In this document: in pieces, positions 1 to 10,079 of the stretch | Position numbering within the stretch: position 1 is the stretch's first letter | How the letters are laid out: each line of letters begins with the position of its first letter | Source of the DNA: a bacterium | GTDB lineage: Bacteria > Planctomycetota > UBA1135 > UBA2386 | Direction of reading: 5' to 3' | Assembly: GCA_024743115.1 (NCBI GenBank) | Contig: JANSXC010000012.1 | Coordinates: 124,001 to 188,000, forward strand | DNA length: 64,000 nucleotides | Program-made: the position numbers and the translations under genes | The notes under the pieces: generated by a model | The model's database searches: none | What the model was told of the DNA's origin: nothing | Seen by the model: the letters and a program-made list of their open reading frames with translations, nothing else

Positions 1-422
1 TCGTAACGGTGCCACCCCTGCGCGAGGACGGCGGTGACGTGGTCGCGCTCGCGGAGCTGTTCCTGTCGGACATGGGCTCGGCCCCCGACGGTTCGCCGCG
101 ACTGCTCAGCGAGCGGGCCAAGCGCCTGCTCGCGGGCTACGCGTGGCCGGGCAACGTTCGGGAGCTGCGCCAGGTCCTCGAAACGGCGGCCGGCAAGGCT
201 GGCAGCAATCAGATCACGCCGCGCCACCTGCCACCCGAGATCGCGGACACGCAGTCGGAGGCCACTCGATCGGGGCTCGAGTCGCTCGAGGACGTCGAGC
301 GCCGCCACATCCGCGCGACGCTGAAGCGCCTCGGGGGCAACCGCGCCAAGACCGCGCAGGCCCTCGGGATCGCGGCCTCGACGCTCTACGAGAAGCTCCG
401 GCGGTACGAGATCGGGGATTGA
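1..422 (+). CDS. Sigma-54 dependent transcriptional activator, C-terminal fragment
   Basis: This gene enters from outside the window and is read in the frame that begins at base 3. It would activate sigma-54 promoters as an NtrC-type AAA+ ATPase. The visible part holds the end of the AAA+ module (PPLRED, then WPGNVREL, the usual sensor II region) and a Fis-type helix-turn-helix at the C-terminus (GGNRAKTAQALGIAASTLYEKL). Any receiver or sensor domain is outside the window. The cysteine desulfurase gene starts 54 bases downstream on the same strand. The family is certain; its target genes cannot be told from here. Confidence 0.93.
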   Translation, partial: VTVPPLREDGGDVVALAELFLSDMGSAPDGSPRLLSERAKRLLAGYAWPGNVRELRQVLETAAGKAGSNQITPRHLPPEIADTQSEATRSGLESLEDVERRHIRATLKRLGGNRAKTAQALGIAASTLYEKLRRYEIGD

Positions 423-476
423 TCTGCCCCGCGATCCTGACTGGCTCCCCCGGCACCGATTCGCAACACTAGCCGG

Positions 477-1660
477 ATGACTGCCGGTCCGATCTACCTC
501 GACAACGCCGCGACGACGCGCCCCCTGCCCGAAGTCGTCGAGGCCATGGGCAACGCCCAGCTCCAAGCTTTCGGCAATCCGAGCAGCCCACACGCGTTCG
601 GCGCGCCCGCCCGCAAGCTGCTCGAGGACGCGCACGAGTTCCTGCGCGGAACGGTCGCCGCGGGCCGGATCGTGTTCACCTCGGGCGGCAGTGAAGCGGA
701 CTACCTCGGCATCGTCGGTAGCGCGGCGGCGCGCGCACCGGGCCGCATCATCATGGCGGCGAGCGACCATCCCGCACTGCTTCGCACCGATCGGATCACG
801 GGGCGCTGGCGCCATCACACGGTGACCCTGCCGGTGACCGAAGACGGCGACCTCGCACCCGAGACGCTGTTCGACGCGCTCGGCAGCGACGTCCGCACGG
901 TCGCGCTCATGCATGGCCACAACGAGCTCGGCACGCTGAGTCAGCTCGACGAACTCATCACGTTGATCCGCCGCGAAGCGCCCGAGGCCCACATTCACGT
1001 CGACCTCGTGCAAACCTACTGCAAGCTGCCGTTCGACATGGACGAGTTCGACGTCGACTCGATCGCGGTGTCCGGCCACAAGTTCCACGGCCCGCGCGGC
1101 GCCGGCTTCCTCGCGTTGTCCAACAAGGCCGAGGTGCGAGCGCTGCAGCTCGCGGGTGGCCAGGAGCACGGGCTGCGTGGCGGCACGGAGAACATCGCGG
1201 GCGCGGTCGGACTCGCCGTCGCGGCCGAAGCCGCACTGACGCGACAGGCGAGCACCGCGCGCCACTGTGAAGCACTCGCACGACTCGTGCACGATCGTGT
1301 CGCCACGGCGTTCCGCGACACGACGCGCCTGGGCAACGCCGAGCGCCGCCTGCCGCACGTGTTGTCGCTGCGGATCCCCGGGATCGTAGGCAGCACGCTG
1401 CTCGAACGGTGCGATGCGCGTGGCATCGCGTTCTCGACCGGCTCGGCTTGCCACGGCGTCGGCGACGATGCGCGCGCGCCGCAGAACCACGTGCTCGCAG
1501 CGATTGGCCTCGGCCGCCGGCAGGCTCGCGAAGTCGTGCGGCTGTCGTTCTCTCACGAGACGACCGTCGAACAGGCCGAGCAGGCCGCGACGATCCTCGT
1601 CGAGGAGATCGGTCAGATGCTGGCTGTCGCGCCCCGGCGCCAGTTCGGAGAAGGCATTCA

Positions 1661-1664
<4 letters not shown>
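477..1664 (+). CDS. Cysteine desulfurase (NifS/IscS-like, class V aminotransferase)
   Basis: A 395-residue PLP enzyme that would take sulfur from cysteine for Fe-S cluster or thio-cofactor synthesis. It opens with YLDNAATT, as in NifS/IscS. The Schiff-base lysine is in SGHKFHGPRGAG (about Lys202), and the persulfide cysteine is in STGSACHG (about Cys325). HGHNELGT replaces the usual NNE(T/I)G active-site stretch. The stop overlaps the mutS start by four bases (ATGA), so the two are probably cotranslated. No IscU or SufE partner lies beside it, so whether it serves Fe-S assembly or tRNA thiolation is open. Confidence 0.92.
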
Positions 1665-4267
<2,603 letters not shown>

Positions 4268-4351
4268 GCGATAGGGGCCGCCACACATCGGCCGGGCGGC
4301 GATCGGCCACAACACGGATCTCACCGGTAGTTCGAGACTGGGTCGTGCCGA

Positions 4352-4357
4352 TAGAGT
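4352..4357 (+). promoter_or_regulatory. Putative -10 element TAGAGT, near-leaderless start
   Basis: The hexamer TAGAGT ends seven bases before the ATG of the GNAT gene. It fits the TANNNT pattern seen ahead of many genes here. With a normal -10 to +1 distance the transcript would begin at, or one base before, the start codon. No clear -35 box is seen. Confidence 0.4.
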
Positions 4358-4364
4358 CGGCACG

Positions 4365-5366
4365 ATGAGCGGCCCGATCACGATCCGACCCTGGCAGCCC
4401 GGCGACGAGGAGTCGCTGCTCGCGGGCCACAACCGCACGTTCGAACCCGAACGCTCGCTCGCCCACTGGTACTGGAAGTTCCGCGACAACCCAACCGGAC
4501 AGGTCCATGTGATGGTCGCGGCGCACGAGAGCGATGGCATCGTCGGCGCCTACGTAACGTTGCCGGTGCGCATCCGGGTCGACGGCGAAGAGCGGATCGC
4601 CGGCCAGTGCGTCGACCTGTTCGTGCTGCCCGAACACCGCCGCGCCGGCAAGCGACCGGGCCTGTTCGTCAACCTGGCGCACGCGCACTACGAAGAGTGG
4701 GGCGGCAAGGGCGACGGGCAGAACGCGTTCCACTACGGCTGGCCGATCGCGACGTGGCGCATCGGCCAGAAGTATTTGCGCTACGAGATCGTGCGCGACT
4801 GGGACTTCCTGTTCGAACAGCGCCCGCCCGAAGGCTTCGCCGAACGCACGGTCAGCAGCGAGCTCGAGGTGCGCAGCGTCGCACGCTTCGACGGCGCCAC
4901 CGACGAGCTATGGCAGAGCCTGCAGGACCAGAGTCGCTTGTCGATCGTACGCGACTCACGCTACCTCAACTGGCGCTACGCCGACGCGCACGATGTGACG
5001 TACGAACTGCTCGAGTGCCGCGAACGCGCCACCGGCAAACTGCGCGGGATCGCCGTGCTCAACCAGCGCGAGTGGGTGTTCCCCGCCAGCACGATGTTCA
5101 TCGCGGACTGGCTCGTGCCCGGCGACGACGAGGATGCGACGCTCGCGCTGGTCGCCGCAGCGGAGCAACGCGCGAACAAGAGCGGGTCGATGGTGCTCGC
5201 GACGCTGTTCAACCACCTCGACCCCCGGTTCCTCGGCTTCCAGGGCCTCGGCTTCTCGGTCTACGGCACCGCCTACTTCCAGGTCGTGATCCCGTTCACG
5301 ATCGACGACGCGCGGTTCTACAAGGATCACTGGTACCACACGCTCGGCGACTCGGATCTCGTGTAA
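4365..5366 (+). CDS. GNAT-family acetyltransferase-like protein
   Basis: A 333-residue protein with an N-terminal GNAT fold: the start ITIRPWQPGDEESLLAGHN, a central strand ending in CVDLFVLPEHRRAGKRPGLF (the acetyl-CoA pyrophosphate loop is the R-R-A-G-K-R stretch), and a second, GNAT-like half after residue 170. It would transfer an acyl group from acyl-CoA to an amine, but the substrate cannot be named. Double-GNAT proteins of this length occur widely in environmental bacteria. It lies alone between mutS and the minus-strand secreted pair, with its own candidate promoter, and is probably cytoplasmic (no signal peptide). Confidence 0.75.
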   Translation: MSGPITIRPWQPGDEESLLAGHNRTFEPERSLAHWYWKFRDNPTGQVHVMVAAHESDGIVGAYVTLPVRIRVDGEERIAGQCVDLFVLPEHRRAGKRPGLFVNLAHAHYEEWGGKGDGQNAFHYGWPIATWRIGQKYLRYEIVRDWDFLFEQRPPEGFAERTVSSELEVRSVARFDGATDELWQSLQDQSRLSIVRDSRYLNWRYADAHDVTYELLECRERATGKLRGIAVLNQREWVFPASTMFIADWLVPGDDEDATLALVAAAEQRANKSGSMVLATLFNHLDPRFLGFQGLGFSVYGTAYFQVVIPFTIDDARFYKDHWYHTLGDSDLV

Positions 5367-5402
5367 GTCGCCGACGCCGTGATCGAGGATGATCCGGCGC
5401 AG

Positions 5403-6518
5403 CTACCGCTCGTTGCCGTTGCCCTTGCCCTTGCCCTTGCCCTCACCAGCCGGCCGTTCCGGCGCAGGCTTCGGCACCGCGACGGGCCGCTTGACGACCT
5501 CCTCGGCAACGGCCTTCGCCTTCGCCGCCCGCGCCTGCTGCGGCGCACCACCGGCAAGCAGCGGCAACGCCATCATCGCGAGCCGCCCAGCCGCCGCGCG
5601 GCCGCGCCCCAGATCGAGCTTCAGCATCACGTCGCCGCGATCGGTCGTGATCGCGACCTTCTTCAGCAACGGTGCGATGAGCCGAAACTGCGCCTCCGTG
5701 CCGAACCGTTTCAGCGCCCCCTCAACGGCGGCCTTGGTCACCTCGACGCCGTCGCCGGCCTGCGCATGCCGCAGCACGACGTCGAGTTGCACGTTGGGGT
5801 CGTCGGGATCCCCGACGGCCGACGCGTGCACCATGAGAAACTGCAAGCCATCGCCCTCTGGCCACTCGACATCGGGAAACAGCGCTCCGGTCATGCGCTC
5901 GTTCATGGCCGCCTCCCCCATGTCGAGCGCGAAGTAGAAGAGCGACTGCTTGCGCATCGCGAGCAACGACAGGATGTCGGGGCAAGGCCGCCCGAGCTTG
6001 CGCTCGCCGGTCAGCGCCGGCGTGAGCAGATCCGCCGAACCGATCACCTGCACTTCGGGCCGCGGCCGGAAGAACAGCTCGTTGCTCCAGCTCTTACGTC
6101 GCAGCACGTCCTGGCCGCCGATCGCGTCGTCCTCGTAGCGATCGCTGCCGGTGATCTTGTCGGGCACGGCGAGCTCCGCGTTGCCCTCGAACACGACCAC
6201 GTCGAGCGGTCGCGGCGAACGGCCACTGTCGCCCTCCGGCTGGCTCACCTCGGCGATCATGGTCATGCGATCGAGTCGGGCGAGCGGGAAACCGGCTTCG
6301 CGTTCGAGCTGGTTGAGCACGAGCTTCAGCATCCCGACCTCGAGCTCGTCCCAGATCCCGGTCTCGCGCATCGTCGCAAGATCGACGAACACCAGGTTGC
6401 GGTAGTCGACCGGCAGATAGCGGTCGGCCCGGAACGGCCGCTCGGGAGTCGGCGAGACCTGCGCCGCAAGCGGCGTGATTGCCAGAGCGGCAAGAGTCAG
6501 GGAGCAGAACGGTCGCAT
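5403..6518 (-). CDS. Secreted protein of unknown function, paralog 1, Gly-Lys tail
   Basis: A 371-residue exported protein that I cannot assign to a named family. The start ATG at 6518 is preceded by AGAGG at good spacing and opens a signal peptide ending in TPLAAQ. The body contains YLPVDYRNLVFVDLATMRETGIWDELE, DPDDPNVQLDVVLRHAQ and LDLGRGRAAAGRLAM, all shared with the neighbouring gene at 6615. The C-terminus is Pro/Ala-rich and ends in GKGKGKGNGNER, encoded by repeated hexamers. The two genes are tandem, 96 bases apart, and look like a local duplication. Conserved acidic patches suggest a soluble periplasmic role. Confidence 0.75.
   Translation of the reverse strand: MRPFCSLTLAALAITPLAAQVSPTPERPFRADRYLPVDYRNLVFVDLATMRETGIWDELEVGMLKLVLNQLEREAGFPLARLDRMTMIAEVSQPEGDSGRSPRPLDVVVFEGNAELAVPDKITGSDRYEDDAIGGQDVLRRKSWSNELFFRPRPEVQVIGSADLLTPALTGERKLGRPCPDILSLLAMRKQSLFYFALDMGEAAMNERMTGALFPDVEWPEGDGLQFLMVHASAVGDPDDPNVQLDVVLRHAQAGDGVEVTKAAVEGALKRFGTEAQFRLIAPLLKKVAITTDRGDVMLKLDLGRGRAAAGRLAMMALPLLAGGAPQQARAAKAKAVAEEVVKRPVAVPKPAPERPAGEGKGKGKGNGNER
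5409..5445 (-). repeat. Hexamer run encoding Gly-Lys tail
   Basis: On the + strand this is an imperfect run of TTGCCC units. Read on the minus strand it gives the alternating Gly-Lys tail of the upstream secreted paralog. A similar run ends the sister gene at about 6626-6657. Confidence 0.6.
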
Positions 6519-6614
6519 GAGGCACCTCTGGCGCGCAAAGGAAGGCGAACGGGACGGACAGACCGCCAGCACTCGCGTGCCGGCGCCTGGGGGTAAGACG
6601 ACGGTCGGCGAAGT

Positions 6615-7709
6615 CTATTCGCGGAACTTCGCCTTGCCCTTGCCCTTGCCCTTACCAGCCCCACCGGGCTCAACCGGCTTGGGCGCCGGCACCGGCGCCG
6701 GCGCGGCTTCCGCGGCCGGCACCTCCTCCACCTCGACCTCGGTGCCCATCATGAGCCACGGCAACACGCCCATCGCGAGCGTTCCGGCCGCCTGCCGGCC
6801 GCGCCCGAGATCGACGCGATAGCTCAGGTCGCCCTGGTCGACCGCGGTCTCGATCTTCTCGAGCACCGGCTTGAGCATCCGCGCCTGTGGGATGGCCTTG
6901 GCCTGTTCGATCAAACTGCCGAACCGCTTCTTGGTCACCGCGACGCTGTCGCCCTCGAGCGCGTGCCGAAAGACGAGTTCGGCCTGCAGGTTCGGATCAT
7001 CAGGGTCGCCGATCGCCGAGATCGCGATCGACATGTAGCGCGGTTCGCCACCTTCGGGCCACTGCTCGTCGCCGCGAATGCCCGCGATGATCTCGTCGTT
7101 GAGCGCCATGTCCTGAAGGTGCACAACCGCGTGGAACAGCAGCCCCTTCCGCCGCGAGGACAACAGCGACAGGATGTCGGCGCACGGCACGCCCATGCGC
7201 TTCTCGCCCTCGAGCACGGACTGGAGCAACGCCGTCGCCCCGAAGACCTGCACGTCGGGACTCGGCTGGAAGAAGACCTCATCGCCCCACGTCTCCTTCC
7301 GCCGAACGGTCACCTCGCCGATCTTCGACTCGACGTAGCTCTCGTCGTTCAGCACGAAGCCAGGCATCTCGAGTTCGCCCTTGCCCTCGAATACGACAAC
7401 CTGCTGGCTCGGCCCCCGGGAGCGGCGGCCCTCGGTCTGCTTGGTCGCCATCGGCACCATCGTGATGCGATTCAGCGTTTCGAAATCGACCCCCATCGCC
7501 TGCTCACCCTGGGTAATCATCATCTTCATCGGGCCGACGGTGAGTTCGTCCCAGACCCCCGTCTCGCGCATCATGTGGAGATCGACGAACACCCGGTTGT
7601 GGTGGTCGGCAGGCAGGTACGCCTGGGCCTTGCTGACGCCCTGCGAAACGAGCGCAGCGGCCGGCAGGACGAATGCGGAGAGAGTGACGGCGATCGCGGA
7701 GTGTTGCAT
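6615..7709 (-). CDS. Secreted protein of unknown function, paralog 2, Gly-Lys tail
   Basis: A 364-residue exported protein, homologous along its length to the gene at 5403. A signal peptide (about residues 1-22, ending near ALVSQ) is followed by AYLPADHHNRVFVDLHMMRETG, then GDPDDPNLQAELVFRHALEG, and LDLGRGRQAAGTLAMG. The C-terminal 45 residues are Ala/Pro/Glu-rich and end in GKGKGKGKAKFRE. It lies upstream of its paralog, so both may be transcribed together from a promoter near 7758. The function is unknown. Because the MRETG and DPDDPN segments are kept in both copies while the middle drifts, those are the likely functional sites. Confidence 0.75.
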   Translation of the reverse strand: MQHSAIAVTLSAFVLPAAALVSQGVSKAQAYLPADHHNRVFVDLHMMRETGVWDELTVGPMKMMITQGEQAMGVDFETLNRITMVPMATKQTEGRRSRGPSQQVVVFEGKGELEMPGFVLNDESYVESKIGEVTVRRKETWGDEVFFQPSPDVQVFGATALLQSVLEGEKRMGVPCADILSLLSSRRKGLLFHAVVHLQDMALNDEIIAGIRGDEQWPEGGEPRYMSIAISAIGDPDDPNLQAELVFRHALEGDSVAVTKKRFGSLIEQAKAIPQARMLKPVLEKIETAVDQGDLSYRVDLGRGRQAAGTLAMGVLPWLMMGTEVEVEEVPAAEAAPAPVPAPKPVEPGGAGKGKGKGKAKFRE

Positions 7710-7757
7710 GTCGAAGGAAGAGCGCGGACGGCGGCATTGCGTCGCGCCCCGGGCAAG

Positions 7758-7763
7758 ATTCTA
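7758..7763 (-). promoter_or_regulatory. Putative -10 element TAGAAT
   Basis: On the minus strand this reads TAGAAT, 48 bases before the ATG of the 6615-7709 gene. It is close to the sigma-70 consensus. No good -35 box is obvious. Confidence 0.35.
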
Positions 7764-7805
7764 AGGTCCAGGCGCAGGGAAAGCCGAACCGACGCGCGTT
7801 CCGGG

Positions 7806-7913
7806 TCAGGTACGGGGCGACCAGATGATCACGAGGGCGACGAGGCCGACGAAAACCGCGACCCCGAGGACGATCATCCAGCCGGGCAGGCGTTGGCGCG
7901 GAGCTTCGTTCAT
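7806..7913 (-). CDS. 35-residue single-span membrane peptide coupled to lptG
   Basis: A very small open frame of 35 codons. It begins with ATG overlapping the TGA of the lptG-like gene by four bases, the same coupling used by real gene pairs in this window. The peptide has a charged N-terminus (MNEAPRQRLPGW), one hydrophobic span (MIVLGVAVFVGLVALVIIW) and a short SPRT tail, so an inner-membrane peptide with a short cytoplasmic N-terminus is likely. I do not recognise a family. A role as a small subunit or regulator of the lipopolysaccharide exporter is inference from position alone. Confidence 0.5.
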   Translation of the reverse strand: MNEAPRQRLPGWMIVLGVAVFVGLVALVIIWSPRT

Positions 7914-8992
7914 GTCTTCATGCCACCGAACATCACGACCGCCAGGGAACCGAACACGATCGTCGGCGACCACGCCGCCACGACCGGATGGATGTGACCT
8001 CGGATGCCGAGGCTCTGACAGACCAGATCGAAGAGTGCGTAGGCCCCACAGAGTCCGATCGCAAGCAGGATGCGCTGCACGCGGGCGCCACGCTCGAACC
8101 AGATCGCGAGCGGCAAGGCGAGCATCAGCAGGATCAGGTTGGCGAGCGGGTAAGTGATGTGGCGATGGAACGCGAGCCGGATATCCGCACGGTTGGGGCG
8201 CAGCTGCATCGTCGTGGCGAGTTCCGTGTAAGCCAGCGTGTCCGCCTCGATCGTCTCGCGGCCGCGCTGCAGCAGCACCTCGGGCGTGAGATCCCCGCGA
8301 CCGAGCCATTCGACCTTGACCTTGCGGTGCACGCTCTCGCGCCAGCCGCCCTCGAGCGCCCAGTCGCCACGGGCTTCGTCCCACTGGCCCGCTCTCGCCG
8401 TGATCATCAGGCAGTCAGCGGCGAGCACGGTCTCGACGAGCATCGACACATCGGTGATCCGGCGTTCGAGCGGGTCGAACTCCACGACGTAGAGGCGATT
8501 GATCACCCCACCCTCGCCCGACTCGTCGACCAGGAACTTCTGCGTCACGCGCCCGCGATTGAGCGAACTCTCCGACGCCGCGAGCGCCGGCGCGACCTCG
8601 GGCACGATCCATTGCCAACATCCGGCCATGCCCACCGCCGCAGCGAGGCCGCAGTACATCATCGGCCGCAGCACGCGCCGCATGGGCCGGCCGACGAACA
8701 GCATCGGCACGATCTCGTTGGCGTGCTGCAATCGTGCAACCGAGAACATGCACGCGATCACGGTCACGAACGGCGTGATCGTGACGAAGAGCACGGGCAG
8801 CAGCAGCGCGTAGTGCTTGCAGAGCGAAAACGCGAACTCGAGCGTGCTGAGCTCCTGGTCTTCCGCCGCGCGGATGTAGCGCGGCATGTTGCCGAGCACG
8901 TCCATGATGATCGCGAGCAGCAGGAAGAACGCGAGCCCGGCCACGAACGAGCCGAACACGATGCGTCCGACGTAACGATCGAGCCGACTCAT
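7910..8992 (-). CDS. lptG: LptF/LptG-family permease, second copy (LptG-like)
   Basis: A 360-residue inner-membrane protein. With LptF and the LptB ATPase, this family pulls lipopolysaccharide out of the inner membrane and feeds the LptC-A-D bridge. It begins MSRLDRYVGRIVFGSFVAG, a typical LptF/G start, with three N-terminal spans (about 10-30, 55-80, 98-120), a periplasmic jellyroll region (about 125-270), and three C-terminal spans including ILLMLALPLAIWFERG. The start overlaps the stop of the upstream lptF-like gene by four bases. Assignment as G rather than F rests on gene order. lptB and lptC are not in the window. Confidence 0.85.
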   Translation of the reverse strand: MSRLDRYVGRIVFGSFVAGLAFFLLLAIIMDVLGNMPRYIRAAEDQELSTLEFAFSLCKHYALLLPVLFVTITPFVTVIACMFSVARLQHANEIVPMLFVGRPMRRVLRPMMYCGLAAAVGMAGCWQWIVPEVAPALAASESSLNRGRVTQKFLVDESGEGGVINRLYVVEFDPLERRITDVSMLVETVLAADCLMITARAGQWDEARGDWALEGGWRESVHRKVKVEWLGRGDLTPEVLLQRGRETIEADTLAYTELATTMQLRPNRADIRLAFHRHITYPLANLILLMLALPLAIWFERGARVQRILLAIGLCGAYALFDLVCQSLGIRGHIHPVVAAWSPTIVFGSLAVVMFGGMKT

Positions 8993-10071
8993 CGTCGCAG
9001 CTGCCTCCAGCAGAGCGGCACGCCGAAGGCGAGCAACAGAACGATCGGCATCCACGCGGCCCACGGACTGCCGGTCGCATGCTGAATGCGCGCACCGATC
9101 GCTTCCCCGACGTAGAACAAGGCAATCGGTAGCAGCGCCACCGTGATCGCGAGCACGCGGCCACGCATTCGCATGAGCTCCGCGATGCAGAAGCCGATCG
9201 GCGCGAGTAGCGCGGGCATCAGCGCGAAACAACAACGCCGAAACAGCGTGTAGACCGCGAACCCGGGCTGGCGATGCACGTCGCGCATCACCTCACCGAG
9301 CAGCTGGTCGCTGCGGACGTCCTCGTCGCGATCCGCCCGCCGGCCGCGATCGGCGATATCGTGCACTCCGACGTTGAGGATGATGTCCCCGAGGTCGAGC
9401 TGCGAATCGGCGTCCGGCACGGGATCGCGCGCACCGGACAACACGATCCGCAGCGTTTCGTCGTGCTCCTCCGGCTTCGGCATCGACACCCGATCCACCC
9501 GGATCACGGGTGAGTTGACGCGGTCGTTCACCTGCTTGCCAGGAGGGCAGTAGATCGTGCAGTCGATGTAGTCGTCCCCCTCCTTCTCGGCGAACGTCAT
9601 CACGAACCCGGTGTCGAGGATCGGAATCCGGTCACTGCCGAGATTCAGGTTCATGAACACGTTGCGCACCACGTTCGCGATCACGCGGTACTTCATGTAG
9701 TGCACCTGCGGGATCACGTAGTGGTTCGCGAACGAACCGGTCACCGACAGGAAGAGGCCGATCAGCAGTGCGGGCATCATCGGCACCCGCGGTGAGATGC
9801 CCGCGGCCCGGAGCGCAATCAGTTCGCGGTCCTGCGCCGCGCGCGTGTAGGTCAGCACGACCGCGACCAGAAACGTGATCGACAGCAGATGTGGGAACGC
9901 ATCGAGCGCGAACAAGACCGTAATCATGAACGCATCGATCAGCTCACCGCCCTGGGAGCGATTGATCCCGCGCGTCACCAGCGACACGAGCACCACCGCG
10001 AACATCACGAGGAACGTGATCCCGAAGTTGATACCGAGCTCCTTGAGGTAGTATCGGTGGAGCTTCCACAT
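8989..10071 (-). CDS. lptF: LptF/LptG-family permease, first copy (LptF-like)
   Basis: A 360-residue inner-membrane partner of the gene downstream. It begins MWKLHRYYLKELGINFGITF and has the family layout: three N-terminal helices (with YTRAAQDRELIALRAAGIS after the second, the cytoplasmic coupling segment that contacts LptB), a beta-jellyroll periplasmic domain (about 120-260), and three C-terminal helices. The periplasmic domain contains an unusual Asp/Arg-rich stretch (DIADRGRRADRDEDVRSD). The start codon lies only eight bases from that of the divergent double-kinase gene, so the two share a compact control region. Confidence 0.87.
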   Translation of the reverse strand: MWKLHRYYLKELGINFGITFLVMFAVVLVSLVTRGINRSQGGELIDAFMITVLFALDAFPHLLSITFLVAVVLTYTRAAQDRELIALRAAGISPRVPMMPALLIGLFLSVTGSFANHYVIPQVHYMKYRVIANVVRNVFMNLNLGSDRIPILDTGFVMTFAEKEGDDYIDCTIYCPPGKQVNDRVNSPVIRVDRVSMPKPEEHDETLRIVLSGARDPVPDADSQLDLGDIILNVGVHDIADRGRRADRDEDVRSDQLLGEVMRDVHRQPGFAVYTLFRRCCFALMPALLAPIGFCIAELMRMRGRVLAITVALLPIALFYVGEAIGARIQHATGSPWAAWMPIVLLLAFGVPLCWRQLRR

Positions 10072-10079
10072 CGGATTCT

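Noticed and set aside
1409-1660. In-frame 5' extension of mutS
   Set aside because: It overlaps the cysteine desulfurase gene, is Arg-rich and does not look like MutS; ATG 1661 has the coupled overlap and the family start.
5409-6657. TTGCCC hexamer runs as a CRISPR or regulatory repeat
   Set aside because: They are in frame at the ends of two paralogous genes and encode the Gly-Lys tails; no spacers.
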